DNA of 64,000 nt from assembly GCF_007830235.1 (NCBI RefSeq), contig NZ_VLKI01000016.1, forward strand, positions 53,953 through 117,952, in the 5' to 3' direction. The stretch comes from Cytobacillus oceanisediminis. Lineage in GTDB: Bacteria; Bacillota; Bacilli; Bacillales; Cytobacillaceae. How positions within the stretch are numbered: position 1 is the first letter of the stretch; the number at the start of each line of letters is the position of its first letter. The notes beneath the pieces were generated by a model. The model ran no database searches. It was not told where the DNA came from and saw only the letters and a list, made by a program, of their open reading frames with translations. Position numbers and translations under genes: made by a program. Shown here in pieces: positions 7,947 to 15,922 of this stretch.

Positions 7947-10142
7947 CTAGCGGTTATAGTCAATAACATATAGGTATGGAATACGGATATCCCCTTGAGT
8001 TGAAGTTACGTTGATATATCCGCTCATAAATTCAGGAGTTCCTTGCTGTCCTGGTCCCTGGCTGCCGCGGTTTCGAACCGTGACCGTAACTTCTTTGCTT
8101 TCCTTTGGATTAAGAGTAACTTCATTGGAATTTATACTTAAGTTTTCATCACTATTAATCGTATATATCTGCTCTTGGTCAGAGGAATTAACCAAAGTAA
8201 AGGCTATTTGATAGGTTTGCTCCCCTGCAGGACGCACAAGCCCAAAGCTCAATGATGATGGAAATGCCATTGCAGCCGGTTCCATCGCTTGGCCAAGATC
8301 GATAAGGCCAGAGCCAACTTTTAGTGGATCTGATACATCTGTATCAGGAATCACACTGCCTTCCACATCATTTGCTGTTCCCATCAAGGCAGCTTTCACT
8401 TCTGCCGGCCCCCACCCTAACCCTTTTTCCTTGCTATTAGCCAGAAGAACAGCGGCGGCTCCGGCTACATGAGGACTAGCCATTGACGTACCCTGATAAA
8501 GCTCATAGCCTCCACCAACAACCGAAGAGTAAATATTTACACCAGGCGCTGCTACATCAGGCTTTAACTGATAATTTGGCGTTGGACCCCATGAACTGAA
8601 ATTGGCTAGTAAATTTGGAGTTGTTTCCACTTCAGTTAATGGATATGTGATCGTTACGCTACGGTTTTCAGAACTGTCTATTAGCTCATTACCAGCACTA
8701 TTTCCAATCATAACTGCTGGTATTAATGCTCCGTCAGATGACATTGGAATCGGTTCTTCCACACCGTCCAACTGATAAATAATGGCTCCAGCTGCTCCGG
8801 CCGCTGCAGCATTGTTAATCTTTTCTGCAAATGTACAATTGCCTCTCTGAATAAGGGCAAGTTTTCCTTCAAGAGGTTTTCCGCTTATTGGAGAACAAGC
8901 AAGCTTATCTCCTCCTGCATGATCTGCCCAAACGGTATATTCACCAGATAATGCTTTTGTTACTTTACCTCCAGCAGTTCCGGTTGTCGCAACTGTTTTT
9001 CCTTCTTCCAATGCTTCCGATTCAAGGAACATCGCAAATGAACGGCTATTGGTAGTCGCTGCTAAAGTGATTACCTTATCGGCAGTACCCGGAGATCCTA
9101 CTGTATAGTATCCTGGTCCTTCGTTCCCCGCCGAAATGGCAACTACGACTCCAGCATCAACTGCTGCGTTTACAGTCATGTCCAGCAAATCTGCACCCTT
9201 GTGAGGTGTTCCGCCCAAACTAAGGTTCAAAACATCCATGCCGTCTTTAACTGCTTCTTCGACTGCTTTCGCGATAAACAAACTCTTTGCATTTTCTACA
9301 TTGCCTGGGAAAACATTATAATTTCCTATGTAGGCAGCAGGTGCTACTCCACTTAGAGGTTTGTCACCCAGTTCAGGTATTGTTCCTGCTTTACCAGCAA
9401 TTGTGCCTGCCACATGCGTTCCATGGCTATCAACCGCTTCAGGAGTCTGCCAAGGCTCCTGGTGGAAAACCTTTGCAACTATTACTTTATTGCTTGTGAA
9501 TTCTGCTGCTCCTTTAGGATAGCCAGTTGGCGCTTCCATTCCTTCATTTGCCTTAAGGAATTCATGTTTTTGGTCAATTCCAGAATCGATTACCCCCACT
9601 TTCATGCCCTCACCAGCACCTGCCTGGCCGCCAAGCGCATTCCAAACTGGTTCAACATTGATTAAAGAAGTACTATCACTCATTGCCTTTTGATAGGTTC
9701 CGCTATAACCTGTTTTTAAAGCACCCGGTCCACGGCTTACTTCCTTTAGGGAAATTCCATTAAGCTTTATACCCACACCATTAAACGTAACAGCATATTC
9801 TGTTACAACTTCAACTTGCGGAAACTGTTTTGCCAGCCATTTTATATAATTCTCACGTTGTGCTTGAAGTCTTTTGCCATACTTATTTGCGGCTGGGGAA
9901 TTGAGATTTACCTTTTGACCCTTTGAGGGTTTCGTCGATTCATAGCCGCTGATTGATCCATCATAGGAAGCAATCGGTGCATCACCAAATTGTACAAATG
10001 CATAATTGCTGTCCTCTTGATTCGCTAATGTTGCCCGATCGTCATTGATTACCCTCGCTTGAATCGGCATAGCAGCACTAAATATCAGGATAAGAGCCAG
10101 CGAAATCCAGGTAAACTTTTTAAAGCCCTGAAGAAACTTCAA
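7947..10142 (-). CDS. Secreted subtilisin-like serine protease (S8, Vpr-like, with PA domain)
   Basis: 731 residues starting at TTG 10142 with AGGAGGGG upstream. A signal peptide (WISLALILIFSAAMPIQARV) is followed by an inhibitor-like propeptide (residues about 40-150). The S8 triad is Asp186 in VIDSGID, His240 in DSHGTHVAG and Ser553 in GTSMASPHVAG. The oxyanion Asn is in ISAGNEGPG. Between Asn and Ser lies a PA domain (about residues 380-500, with GKLALIQRGNCTFAEKI). The C terminus is a beta-rich domain with TVTVRNRGS. The architecture matches minor extracellular protease Vpr of B. subtilis (806 residues), though this protein is shorter. It should degrade proteins outside the cell. Single-gene transcript. 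Confidence 0.9.
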   Translation of the reverse strand: MKFLQGFKKFTWISLALILIFSAAMPIQARVINDDRATLANQEDSNYAFVQFGDAPIASYDGSISGYESTKPSKGQKVNLNSPAANKYGKRLQAQRENYIKWLAKQFPQVEVVTEYAVTFNGVGIKLNGISLKEVSRGPGALKTGYSGTYQKAMSDSTSLINVEPVWNALGGQAGAGEGMKVGVIDSGIDQKHEFLKANEGMEAPTGYPKGAAEFTSNKVIVAKVFHQEPWQTPEAVDSHGTHVAGTIAGKAGTIPELGDKPLSGVAPAAYIGNYNVFPGNVENAKSLFIAKAVEEAVKDGMDVLNLSLGGTPHKGADLLDMTVNAAVDAGVVVAISAGNEGPGYYTVGSPGTADKVITLAATTNSRSFAMFLESEALEEGKTVATTGTAGGKVTKALSGEYTVWADHAGGDKLACSPISGKPLEGKLALIQRGNCTFAEKINNAAAAGAAGAIIYQLDGVEEPIPMSSDGALIPAVMIGNSAGNELIDSSENRSVTITYPLTEVETTPNLLANFSSWGPTPNYQLKPDVAAPGVNIYSSVVGGGYELYQGTSMASPHVAGAAAVLLANSKEKGLGWGPAEVKAALMGTANDVEGSVIPDTDVSDPLKVGSGLIDLGQAMEPAAMAFPSSLSFGLVRPAGEQTYQIAFTLVNSSDQEQIYTINSDENLSINSNEVTLNPKESKEVTVTVRNRGSQGPGQQGTPEFMSGYINVTSTQGDIRIPYLYVIDYNR

Positions 10143-10270
10143 TAAAAAACCCCTCCTTATTGCAAAATAAATACAATATACATTTCTGTTAGGAAGGGCA
10201 GGGTTCCTTGTATTTTTTTAATTATTCTGAAAATAATGCTTTTGTCCTAATACAATTTAATATAGAACTA

Positions 10271-10315
10271 AAAAAACCATGAGCAGAAATATAAGTCCCT
10301 GTTCATGGTTTTTTC
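10271..10315 (-). terminator. Terminator of the BCCT transporter gene
   Basis: AAAAAACCATGAgCAG pairs with CTGtTCATGGTTTTTT around a 12-base loop, just downstream of the opuD-like stop. Confidence 0.8.
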
Positions 10316-10346
10316 AAAATTTTAATTTAAATATCCAATTAACTTA

Positions 10347-11888
10347 TTAGACGAGGCCTGGATCAGGCTCTTCCCCCGGCTTAACTTTTTTAGCCTTTTT
10401 CTTAGCCCCGCTTTTTGCAGGAACTTCTTTTCTAAACTCCTTTAAAATGGCAAAAGACATGGCGATTAATACAAAAGTCAGCGGAAATGCACTGACAATA
10501 ATGGCTGTCTGCATGGCATTCAGTCCGCCAGAGAGCATCAATACGATTGCTGAGGCTGATAAAAACAGTCCCCAGACGATTTTTACAAAGTTAGGCGGAT
10601 TCAGGTCACCATTGGTTGTTTGCATCCCCAATACGAAGGTTGCAGAATCAGCAGAGGTTACAAAGAAAGTAGTTATAAGCAATAATGTTACGATAACGAG
10701 AGCCCCGGAAAATGCCAAACGGTCATATACAAAAAATAATGCTGTCTCAAGGCTTTGGCCAGCTATATTTGCACCTTCAAAAAACTCAAAATAAATGGCC
10801 GTCCCTCCAAACACGCTAAACCAAAAAGCACACACAAGCGTAGGAATGACAAGAACGGCAATCATGAACTCCCTGACTGTTCTTCCCTTCGATACACGGG
10901 CTATGAAAGTCCCGACAAATGGAGCCCATGCAATCCACCATGCCCAATAAAAAATGGTCCAATCCTGTATCCAGGTTGCTTGCTCTTCATTAAAAGGAGC
11001 CAGCCTCAATCCCATGCTGGGAAGGTTTTGCACGTAGCTCCCCAATGTAGTTGTAAAAAGGTCAAGCACAAATCCTGTTGGCGCTAAGATCAAAAAGGCA
11101 AAAAGCAAAATAACAGCCAGCACCAGATTAGCATTACTTAAGTATTTTATCCCTCTTTGAAGGCCTGTACTTGCTGATAGGATAAACAAGACTGTTACGA
11201 TTGCTATAATTATAAGCTGTACAGTAAAGTTGTTGGGCACTCCTGCCACATAATTAAGACCGCCATTAATTTGGGCTGCTCCCAGTCCAAGGGAAGCGGC
11301 TACACCAAAAATCGTTGCGAATACAGCAACACTATCGACAATGATGCCGATGATCCCTTTGGCCCGATCTCCTAAAAGTGGTGTAAGAGTAATACTCATT
11401 AAACCCGGCTGTTTCTTTCTGAATTTATAATAAGCAAGGACAAGCGCTATAACAGAATAAATCGCCCATGCATGAAAACCCCAATGCAAATAAGTATATC
11501 TTAAAGCGACTCTTGCAGCCTCTGGAGTGCCTCCTTCGCCAATTGGCGGGCTCGTAAAGTGGGAAATCGGTTCGGAGACTCCAAAAAATAACAAACCTAT
11601 GCCCATTCCAGCACTGAATAGCATGGCAAACCAAGTGCTGCGTCTAAAATCGGGCTTATCATCATTTGCACCTAATTTGATTTTTCCATACTTGCTAAAA
11701 ATCAAAAACAAAGCAAATATAAGAAAAAAGGTAGCTGATAACTGATAAAACCAGCCAAACGAATCCAGAAAGTAGGCTTTGGTTTCATTCATTACTTCAC
11801 CTAATTGGACAGGTGCCACCATGCCCCAAATAACAAAAGCACTCGCAATAACGAGCGATATCCAAAAAACACTTGTTACCTTTTTCAC
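10347..11888 (-). CDS. opuD: BCCT-family betaine/carnitine/choline transporter, OpuD-like
   Basis: 513 residues. I chose GTG 11888 because AAAGGAG lies 9 bases upstream. The TTG at 11897 abuts that ribosome site. About 12 membrane helices are visible. The BCCT hallmarks are GMGIGLLFFGVSEPISHF and the tryptophan-rich WTIFYWAWWIAWAPFVGTFIARVSKGRTVREF of the substrate site and amphipathic helix (quoted in part). The length agrees with B. subtilis OpuD (512), a sodium-coupled glycine betaine importer used under high salt. The lysine-rich C-terminal tail could sense membrane or ionic state, as in BetP. A perfect 9-bp palindrome lies upstream. The substrate may instead be choline or carnitine. Confidence 0.85.
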   Translation of the reverse strand: MKKVTSVFWISLVIASAFVIWGMVAPVQLGEVMNETKAYFLDSFGWFYQLSATFFLIFALFLIFSKYGKIKLGANDDKPDFRRSTWFAMLFSAGMGIGLLFFGVSEPISHFTSPPIGEGGTPEAARVALRYTYLHWGFHAWAIYSVIALVLAYYKFRKKQPGLMSITLTPLLGDRAKGIIGIIVDSVAVFATIFGVAASLGLGAAQINGGLNYVAGVPNNFTVQLIIIAIVTVLFILSASTGLQRGIKYLSNANLVLAVILLFAFLILAPTGFVLDLFTTTLGSYVQNLPSMGLRLAPFNEEQATWIQDWTIFYWAWWIAWAPFVGTFIARVSKGRTVREFMIAVLVIPTLVCAFWFSVFGGTAIYFEFFEGANIAGQSLETALFFVYDRLAFSGALVIVTLLLITTFFVTSADSATFVLGMQTTNGDLNPPNFVKIVWGLFLSASAIVLMLSGGLNAMQTAIIVSAFPLTFVLIAMSFAILKEFRKEVPAKSGAKKKAKKVKPGEEPDPGLV

Positions 11889-12274
11889 TGCTGCCAACTC
11901 CTTTATACGATTTAAATAAGATTATTTTATGTTTCCCGAATAAAGAGAAACCATGAATCAAACGAGCTACCCCTATCACACTAGCTCGTTAATCATCCAC
12001 ATAATTTCAGCATGGTAAAGATAATCCCTATCAAAATGTAAAAGCAGACCACTTTGACTCACAATTAAGCAGCAGAGATGGCCTATAAAAATAAATATGT
12101 CCCCATTTACCCAACTGGTATTAACAAATGGGCAAGCCTTTAAAAAAAGTCCTGCAAACCGGAATTTAATTGTGATCTATGGCCCTTCCGCAAAAAGCAT
12201 CCCTGCCCAAACCAGTCTCTATAAAGTTTTTGTTTTGTGTTTATAATTAAAGCATTACTTAATATTACAAAGTG
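11889..12274. other. Intergenic stretch upstream of opuD
   Basis: 386 bases without a supported gene. It holds the leader of the BCCT gene and the inverted repeat at 11961-11990. I see no riboswitch fold and no coding character in the remainder. Confidence 0.5.
11961..11990. promoter_or_regulatory. Inverted repeat upstream of opuD
   Basis: AACGAGCTA and TAGCTCGTT form a perfect 9-bp inverted repeat separated by 12 bases, about 75 bases upstream of the opuD start. There is no T-run on the minus strand, so it is more likely an operator or leader hairpin than a terminator. Confidence 0.4.
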
Positions 12275-12306
12275 AAAAAGGAGTGCCTATAATCAGCACT
12301 CCTTTT
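12275..12306 (-). terminator. Terminator of the small lipoprotein gene
   Basis: AAAAAGGAGTGC pairs with GCACTCCTTTT around a 9-base loop, ending in T-run on the minus strand, 33 bases after the lipoprotein stop. Confidence 0.8.
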
Positions 12307-12338
12307 GTCGTGTAAAGCGTTCTGGCCTTTAAATGCTC

Positions 12339-12488
12339 TTACTCATCATCTATCTCGCCATCACCAATTTCATCCTCTTCTTCAACATCTTCAACTTGTT
12401 CGCCTTCTTCAGGCTTCTCATCATTTCCGCAGCCCGCTAGCGTTAAGAAGGAAAGGGATAGGAAAAACATCAATAAGAACTTTTTCAT
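12339..12488 (-). CDS. Small acidic lipoprotein
   Basis: 49 residues, beginning MKKFLLMFFLSLSFLTLAGC. The lipobox LTLAGC puts the lipidated Cys at residue 20. The mature part is 30 residues of almost only Glu, Asp and Gly (EEGEQVEDVEEEDEIGDGE). AAGGAGGCC lies about 10 bases upstream of the ATG. Being so acidic and tethered outside the membrane, it might bind cations or a basic protein, but no function is recognised. It has its own terminator and sits alone between opuD and the divergent DUF421 gene. Confidence 0.75.
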   Translation of the reverse strand: MKKFLLMFFLSLSFLTLAGCGNDEKPEEGEQVEDVEEEDEIGDGEIDDE

Positions 12489-12658
12489 TTTTTGTAGGCC
12501 TCCTTTTTACTTAGGTTTTCCATCAGCAAGCGATATATGTAGTGGTTATGACTTATTCTTTTGAATAATTGTATTAGATTGAGAAAAAACTCTTAAAAGG
12601 CTGCAAGGCAAATATCTTATTATAAATTGGTTCTTGTAGATTAAAGGATGTGTCAAAG

Positions 12659-13363
12659 ATGGATTTTTTTCAAGGACAGCATACACTCACCGCCATGGAG
12701 TGGGGTCTTAGGGCTGTCGTCGCTTTTTTCTTTTTAGTGATTGTTGCTAGAATCCTGGGACAGCGCGCTATTTCCCAATTAAGGCTCCTTGATTTTGTTA
12801 TGGCTTTAGTAATTGGAAACATTATTGCCCATCCATTGTCCGACGAGGAACTTGGACTAAAAGGTTCTGTTGTGACAACCAGCGTGTTGGTTGTCCTATA
12901 CCTTGCTAGTTTATTCAGTATCTTAAAATGGCCAGCCGTTAGAAGGCTAGTTAATAATAAGTCAATCACAGTCGTACAGAATGGAGAAATCATTTATAAA
13001 GGCTTAAATAAAGCAAGAATTTCTATTGATGTGCTTCTAGAAGAATTACGCGAGAAAAAAGTAGATGATGTAAAGAAGGTGGCGCTGGCGCTATGGGAAG
13101 CAAATGGACAAATATCCCTTTTTCTAGACCCCAAATATGAACCCATTACACTGGCTTCCTTACAAATGAATGCAGAACCCTTCGATATGCCAAGAACCAT
13201 TATTAAGGAAGGTAAGGTAGATAAAAAAGAATTGAAATACTTTCAAAAGGATGAAGGCTGGCTTGTCTCCAATTTAGAAAGTTTATATCAGACTGAAATA
13301 AAAAACGTTCTGCTAGCCACCATGGATGGCAAAGGTAACCTGAAGGTGTTTTTATATAATTGA
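12659..13363 (+). CDS. DUF421 membrane protein (YetF family)
   Basis: 234 residues from ATG 12659, which has AAAGGA 10 bases upstream. The GTG at 12650 is too close to it. Three N-terminal membrane helices (about residues 12-95) include RILGQRAISQLRLLDFVMALVIGN, of which LLDFVMALVIGNI is a DUF421 signature. The cytoplasmic part holds two DUF421 beta domains (KSITVVQNGEIIYKGLNKARIS, and later DMPRTIIKEGKVDKKEL). B. subtilis has several paralogues (YetF, YdfR, YdfS, YrbG), some in germination or spore contexts. The biochemical role is not established. It is the only gene of its transcript. Confidence 0.85.
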   Translation: MDFFQGQHTLTAMEWGLRAVVAFFFLVIVARILGQRAISQLRLLDFVMALVIGNIIAHPLSDEELGLKGSVVTTSVLVVLYLASLFSILKWPAVRRLVNNKSITVVQNGEIIYKGLNKARISIDVLLEELREKKVDDVKKVALALWEANGQISLFLDPKYEPITLASLQMNAEPFDMPRTIIKEGKVDKKELKYFQKDEGWLVSNLESLYQTEIKNVLLATMDGKGNLKVFLYN

Positions 13364-13429
13364 TTTTGTTATCAATCATGCGGGTTATAATTTCCGATCT
13401 TAACGTGAAGATTAGAAAGCGTTGCGCCG

Positions 13430-13685
13430 TTAAAGAATGGAATATACCTCAGGCAATCACAAATATGCCTTGAACAGCCTTGTTGAAATCACAGGCTATC
13501 ATAACGAAATTCGGTGACTGGAAACCAACACAATAAAAGAGAGGATTCTATCAAATAACTGACTATTTTATCGATTGCGTTCAAAACAACAAGATTTTAA
13601 TCCATCTATTGAGGATTCACTAATTACTCATCAAATTTGCGAGAGGATTGTTAAGTATATAGAAAAAGAAGTTAATCATTTATGA
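13430..13685 (+). pseudogene. Decayed gene remnant, possibly Gfo/Idh/MocA oxidoreductase C terminus
   Basis: No frame is open, but pieces in shifted frames read like one coding region: EYTSGNHKYALNSLVEITGYHNEIR, then DYFIDCVQNN, then DFNPSIEDSLITHQICERIV and KYIEKEVNHL ending at TGA 13683-13685. Stops and at least one frameshift separate them. The order (FIDCV, then N-P-S-I-E-D, then an amphipathic helix) resembles the C terminus of Gfo/Idh/MocA dehydrogenases, but I am not certain. A hairpin terminator follows 25 bases later, as expected for a once-real gene end. Confidence 0.35.
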
Positions 13686-13710
13686 GCCATACTTTAGAGC
13701 ACCAAAAGTC

Positions 13711-13734
13711 AGAGCGGGGGCTCTTACTTTTTTA
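13711..13734 (+). terminator. Hairpin terminator after the decayed gene
   Basis: AGAGC and GCTCT form a short stem around GGGG, followed by TACTTTTTTAG. Confidence 0.55.
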
Positions 13735-13834
13735 GTTTTAATTTTAAATAAATATTCATTTATTAAATATGGAGGCACAAGGAAATTTAATATAATAGAG
13801 TTGGAGTTTAAAAAATTTAGAAAGGATGTGGATC

Positions 13835-14740
13835 ATGCCTTTTAAACCTCGTATTGAATCTGCTGAATTATTAATTCTTAAATCCTTAAATAATCGTATG
13901 GGTTTGTCTGACAAGGACACGCAACACTATCTCAACCTTAAAAAGGGCTATGAAGGGGAGGTGCAATTTGATTTATGGACAGAAGGACTTCAGAGTGAAT
14001 GCTTTATCTTAAATGATTTGCTGCTTCAACTAAATAACACCGTGTTCCAGATAGACTCATTAATTATTTTTTCAGAAGCCCTTTATTTATTTGAAGTGAA
14101 GAATTATGAAGGAGATTATTATTTTGAATCAGATAGGTTATACAAGAAACCAAAATCTGAAATAACTAATCCACTAAACCAGTTGAGCAGAAGCGAATCC
14201 TTGCTGCGCCAGTTACTCCAAAGCCTTGGATCTGACTTACCCCTTTTTGCTTCAATCGTTTTTATCAACTCCGAATTCACCTTATACCAAACACCCCTAA
14301 ACAAACCATTTATTTTCCCTACTCAACTTAAACGCATTTTGAAAGACTTAAATGCAATCCCCTCACGGTTAAATAGAAAACATAAGTTACTAGCTGATAA
14401 ATTAATTTCACGGCATCTTGAGGAGTCTCCGTTTAAGTTATTGCCAACGTATAATTATGGCCAGCTGCGGAAAGGGATCACATGTGTGGAGTGCACCTCG
14501 TTTTTAATTTTAGTCGATGGACAGAAATGCATTTGCAAAAAATGCGGGCATGAAGAAACGGTTTCAACGGCAGTAATACGAAGTGTAAAGGAATTTAAAC
14601 TTCTTTTTCCTGAACAAAAAATTACTACAAATGTAATCCATGAGTGGTGTAATGTGGTGAAGTCAAAAAAGAGGATAAGAAAAGCTTTAGGACAGAATTA
14701 TAAAAAAATAGGAGTTCGTCAATGGTTGTATTATGAATAA
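13835..14740 (+). CDS. NERD domain protein with C-terminal zinc ribbon
   Basis: 301 residues from ATG 13835 (AAAGG 9 bases upstream). The earlier ATG at 13826 overlaps that ribosome site. The NERD (nuclease-related) domain spans about residues 35-150: YEGEVQFDLW, then VFQIDSLIIF, and LYLFEVKNYEGDYYF, where Asp, Glu and Lys form the D-ExK pattern of restriction-like nucleases. The C-terminal half has CVECTSFLILVDGQKCICKKCG, two CxxC pairs that should bind zinc, then a helical tail. Bacilli carry several such proteins. A role in DNA processing is inferred and not proven. The 51-52 bp repeat array begins 38 bases downstream. Confidence 0.75.
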   Translation: MPFKPRIESAELLILKSLNNRMGLSDKDTQHYLNLKKGYEGEVQFDLWTEGLQSECFILNDLLLQLNNTVFQIDSLIIFSEALYLFEVKNYEGDYYFESDRLYKKPKSEITNPLNQLSRSESLLRQLLQSLGSDLPLFASIVFINSEFTLYQTPLNKPFIFPTQLKRILKDLNAIPSRLNRKHKLLADKLISRHLEESPFKLLPTYNYGQLRKGITCVECTSFLILVDGQKCICKKCGHEETVSTAVIRSVKEFKLLFPEQKITTNVIHEWCNVVKSKKRIRKALGQNYKKIGVRQWLYYE

Positions 14741-14778
14741 AACATTTAGCGAGGCGAGGGTTTTCCTCTAAAACCATT

Positions 14779-15035
14779 ATGAAGGACTTTTCTCAACTTC
14801 CTTACTGGATTTTGCCCTTCATGACCTCCATGAAGGACTTTTCTCCAACTATTTTACTTTATGATGGCCTTCATACCCCTTATGAAGGCACTTTCTTCAA
14901 CTTCCTTACTGGATTTTGCCCTTCATGACCTCCATGAAGGACTTTTCTCCAACTACTTTGACGATTTCTATCCTTCATACCTCTATGACGGACTTCCCAT
15001 CAACTCTCTTACTGACTTCTGGTCTTAATATTACT
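14779..15035. repeat. Five tandem units of 51-52 bp
   Basis: Units start at 14779, 14830, 14882, 14934 and 14985, each opening with ATGAAGG or ATGACGG and continuing ACTTTTCTCCAACT. Positions 14793-14851 and 14897-14955 are identical over 59 bases. CCTTCATG-acct-CATGAAGG makes a hairpin at each unit joint. The units decay toward the rlmH end. A similar pair lies at 35068-35155. Confidence 0.85.
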
Positions 15036-15038
15036 TCC

Positions 15039-15518
15039 TTACTTATGATACGGCTCCCCCCGATTAATCCGGAACGCCCGGTAAACCTGCTCCAAAAGGA
15101 TCAGCTTCATAAGCTGATGGGGAAAGGTCATTTTTGAAAAAGAGAGTTTTTCGTCCGCACGCTGGAGGACCTCCTGGCTGAGGCCGAGGGAGCCGCCGAT
15201 GACAAATGCAACTTTGCTTTTTCCGTATGTAGCCAGTTTATCAAGTGAGTCGGCGAGTTCCTCTGATGATTTCATTTTGCCCTCAATGGCTAGTGCGATA
15301 ACGTGAGCATCAGGATGGATCTTAGAGAGAATCCGCTCACCTTCTTTTTGCTTGACCTGAATCATTTCCGTTTCACTTAGTTCTTCTGGGGCTTTTTCGT
15401 CCGGAACCTCGATCATTTCCATTTTTGCATATGCCGACAGCCTTTTTAAATATTCGTCAATTCCTTGCTTTAAGTATTTTTCTTTAAGCTTTCCTACTGT
15501 AATAATTGAGATATTCAC
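15039..15518 (-). CDS. rlmH: 23S rRNA pseudouridine1915 N3-methyltransferase
   Basis: 159 residues, the exact family size. RlmH is a SPOUT methyltransferase that uses SAM to methylate pseudouridine 1915 in helix 69 of 23S rRNA on the assembled 70S ribosome. Recognisable parts are [20 protein letters not shown] at the N terminus, [13 protein letters not shown] (the SAM-binding knot loop) and the C-terminal end [21 protein letters not shown] minus its last residues, which is nearly invariant. Start is GTG 15518 with AGTGAGG upstream. In B. subtilis it is YydA, near the wal region, matching this context. DnaA boxes lie just upstream. Confidence 0.97.
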   Translation of the reverse strand: MNISIITVGKLKEKYLKQGIDEYLKRLSAYAKMEMIEVPDEKAPEELSETEMIQVKQKEGERILSKIHPDAHVIALAIEGKMKSSEELADSLDKLATYGKSKVAFVIGGSLGLSQEVLQRADEKLSFSKMTFPHQLMKLILLEQVYRAFRINRGEPYHK

Positions 15519-15543
15519 AGCTCGTCCTCACTTTACAAACAAG

Positions 15544-15573
15544 ATATCCACATAATTTATCCACATATCCACA
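15544..15573. promoter_or_regulatory. Three DnaA-box-like sites upstream of rlmH
   Basis: ATATCCACA at 15544-15552 (one mismatch), perfect TTATCCACA at 15557-15565, and ATATCCACA at 15565-15573 stand in one orientation within 30 bases. Confidence 0.6.
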
Positions 15574-15598
15574 TTTTTCATCTACATCTTGTATGAGA

Positions 15599-15760
15599 TC
15601 ATTCGTTCGCTACAACATATATTGCGTTATTTTGACAATATTCACAGGTTGTTGATAACTTTTTTTCCTCTTTAATTTTTGTTAATTGCGGGAATGTTTC
15701 GTATTCATCAACCACTGTATCTATAGCCAGATCAACATGTTCTTCACAACAGTAAATCAT
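15599..15760 (-). CDS. CxxH/CxxC protein (BA_5709 family)
   Basis: 53 residues from ATG 15760, with AAAGGAGAG upstream. It starts MIYCCEEHVDLAIDTVVDEY and ends with CEYCQNNAIYVV. CxxH near the N terminus and CxxC near the C terminus give a four-ligand zinc site, as in the small family named for this pattern, found next to rlmH and htrC in Bacillus. The function is unknown. It lies between htrC and rlmH on the same strand, with DnaA boxes on both sides. Confidence 0.85.
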   Translation of the reverse strand: MIYCCEEHVDLAIDTVVDEYETFPQLTKIKEEKKLSTTCEYCQNNAIYVVANE

Positions 15761-15808
15761 TTTACAAGCTCTCCTTTCAGGCCGGAGCCTTACTTTTTTT
15801 ATCGTTCC

Positions 15809-15852
15809 TGTGGATAATTATATATTCTGTCTGCGTTTACAACTTATCCACA
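15809..15852. promoter_or_regulatory. Two perfect DnaA boxes between htrC and the CxxH/CxxC gene
   Basis: TGTGGATAA at 15809-15817 and TTATCCACA at 15844-15852 face each other. Together with the three sites at 15544-15573 there are five boxes in about 310 bases, more than 36 kb from dnaA. Confidence 0.6.
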
Positions 15853-15872
15853 CCCCATCTTAACAAAACAAT

Positions 15873-15905
15873 AAAAAACAGGAAAGCGTAATCGCTTCCC
15901 CGTTT
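15873..15905 (-). terminator. Terminator of htrC
   Basis: On the minus strand, GGAAGCG and CGCTTTCC pair with one bulge around ATTA, extended by AAAC/GTTT and followed by T-run, 18 bases after the htrC stop. Confidence 0.7.
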
Positions 15906-15922
15906 ATTCTTTCCCGTATCCA

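Noticed and set aside
14741..15038. CRISPR array for the 51-52 bp units
   Set aside because: Units are contiguous and homologous along their whole length. There are no unique spacers and no cas genes.
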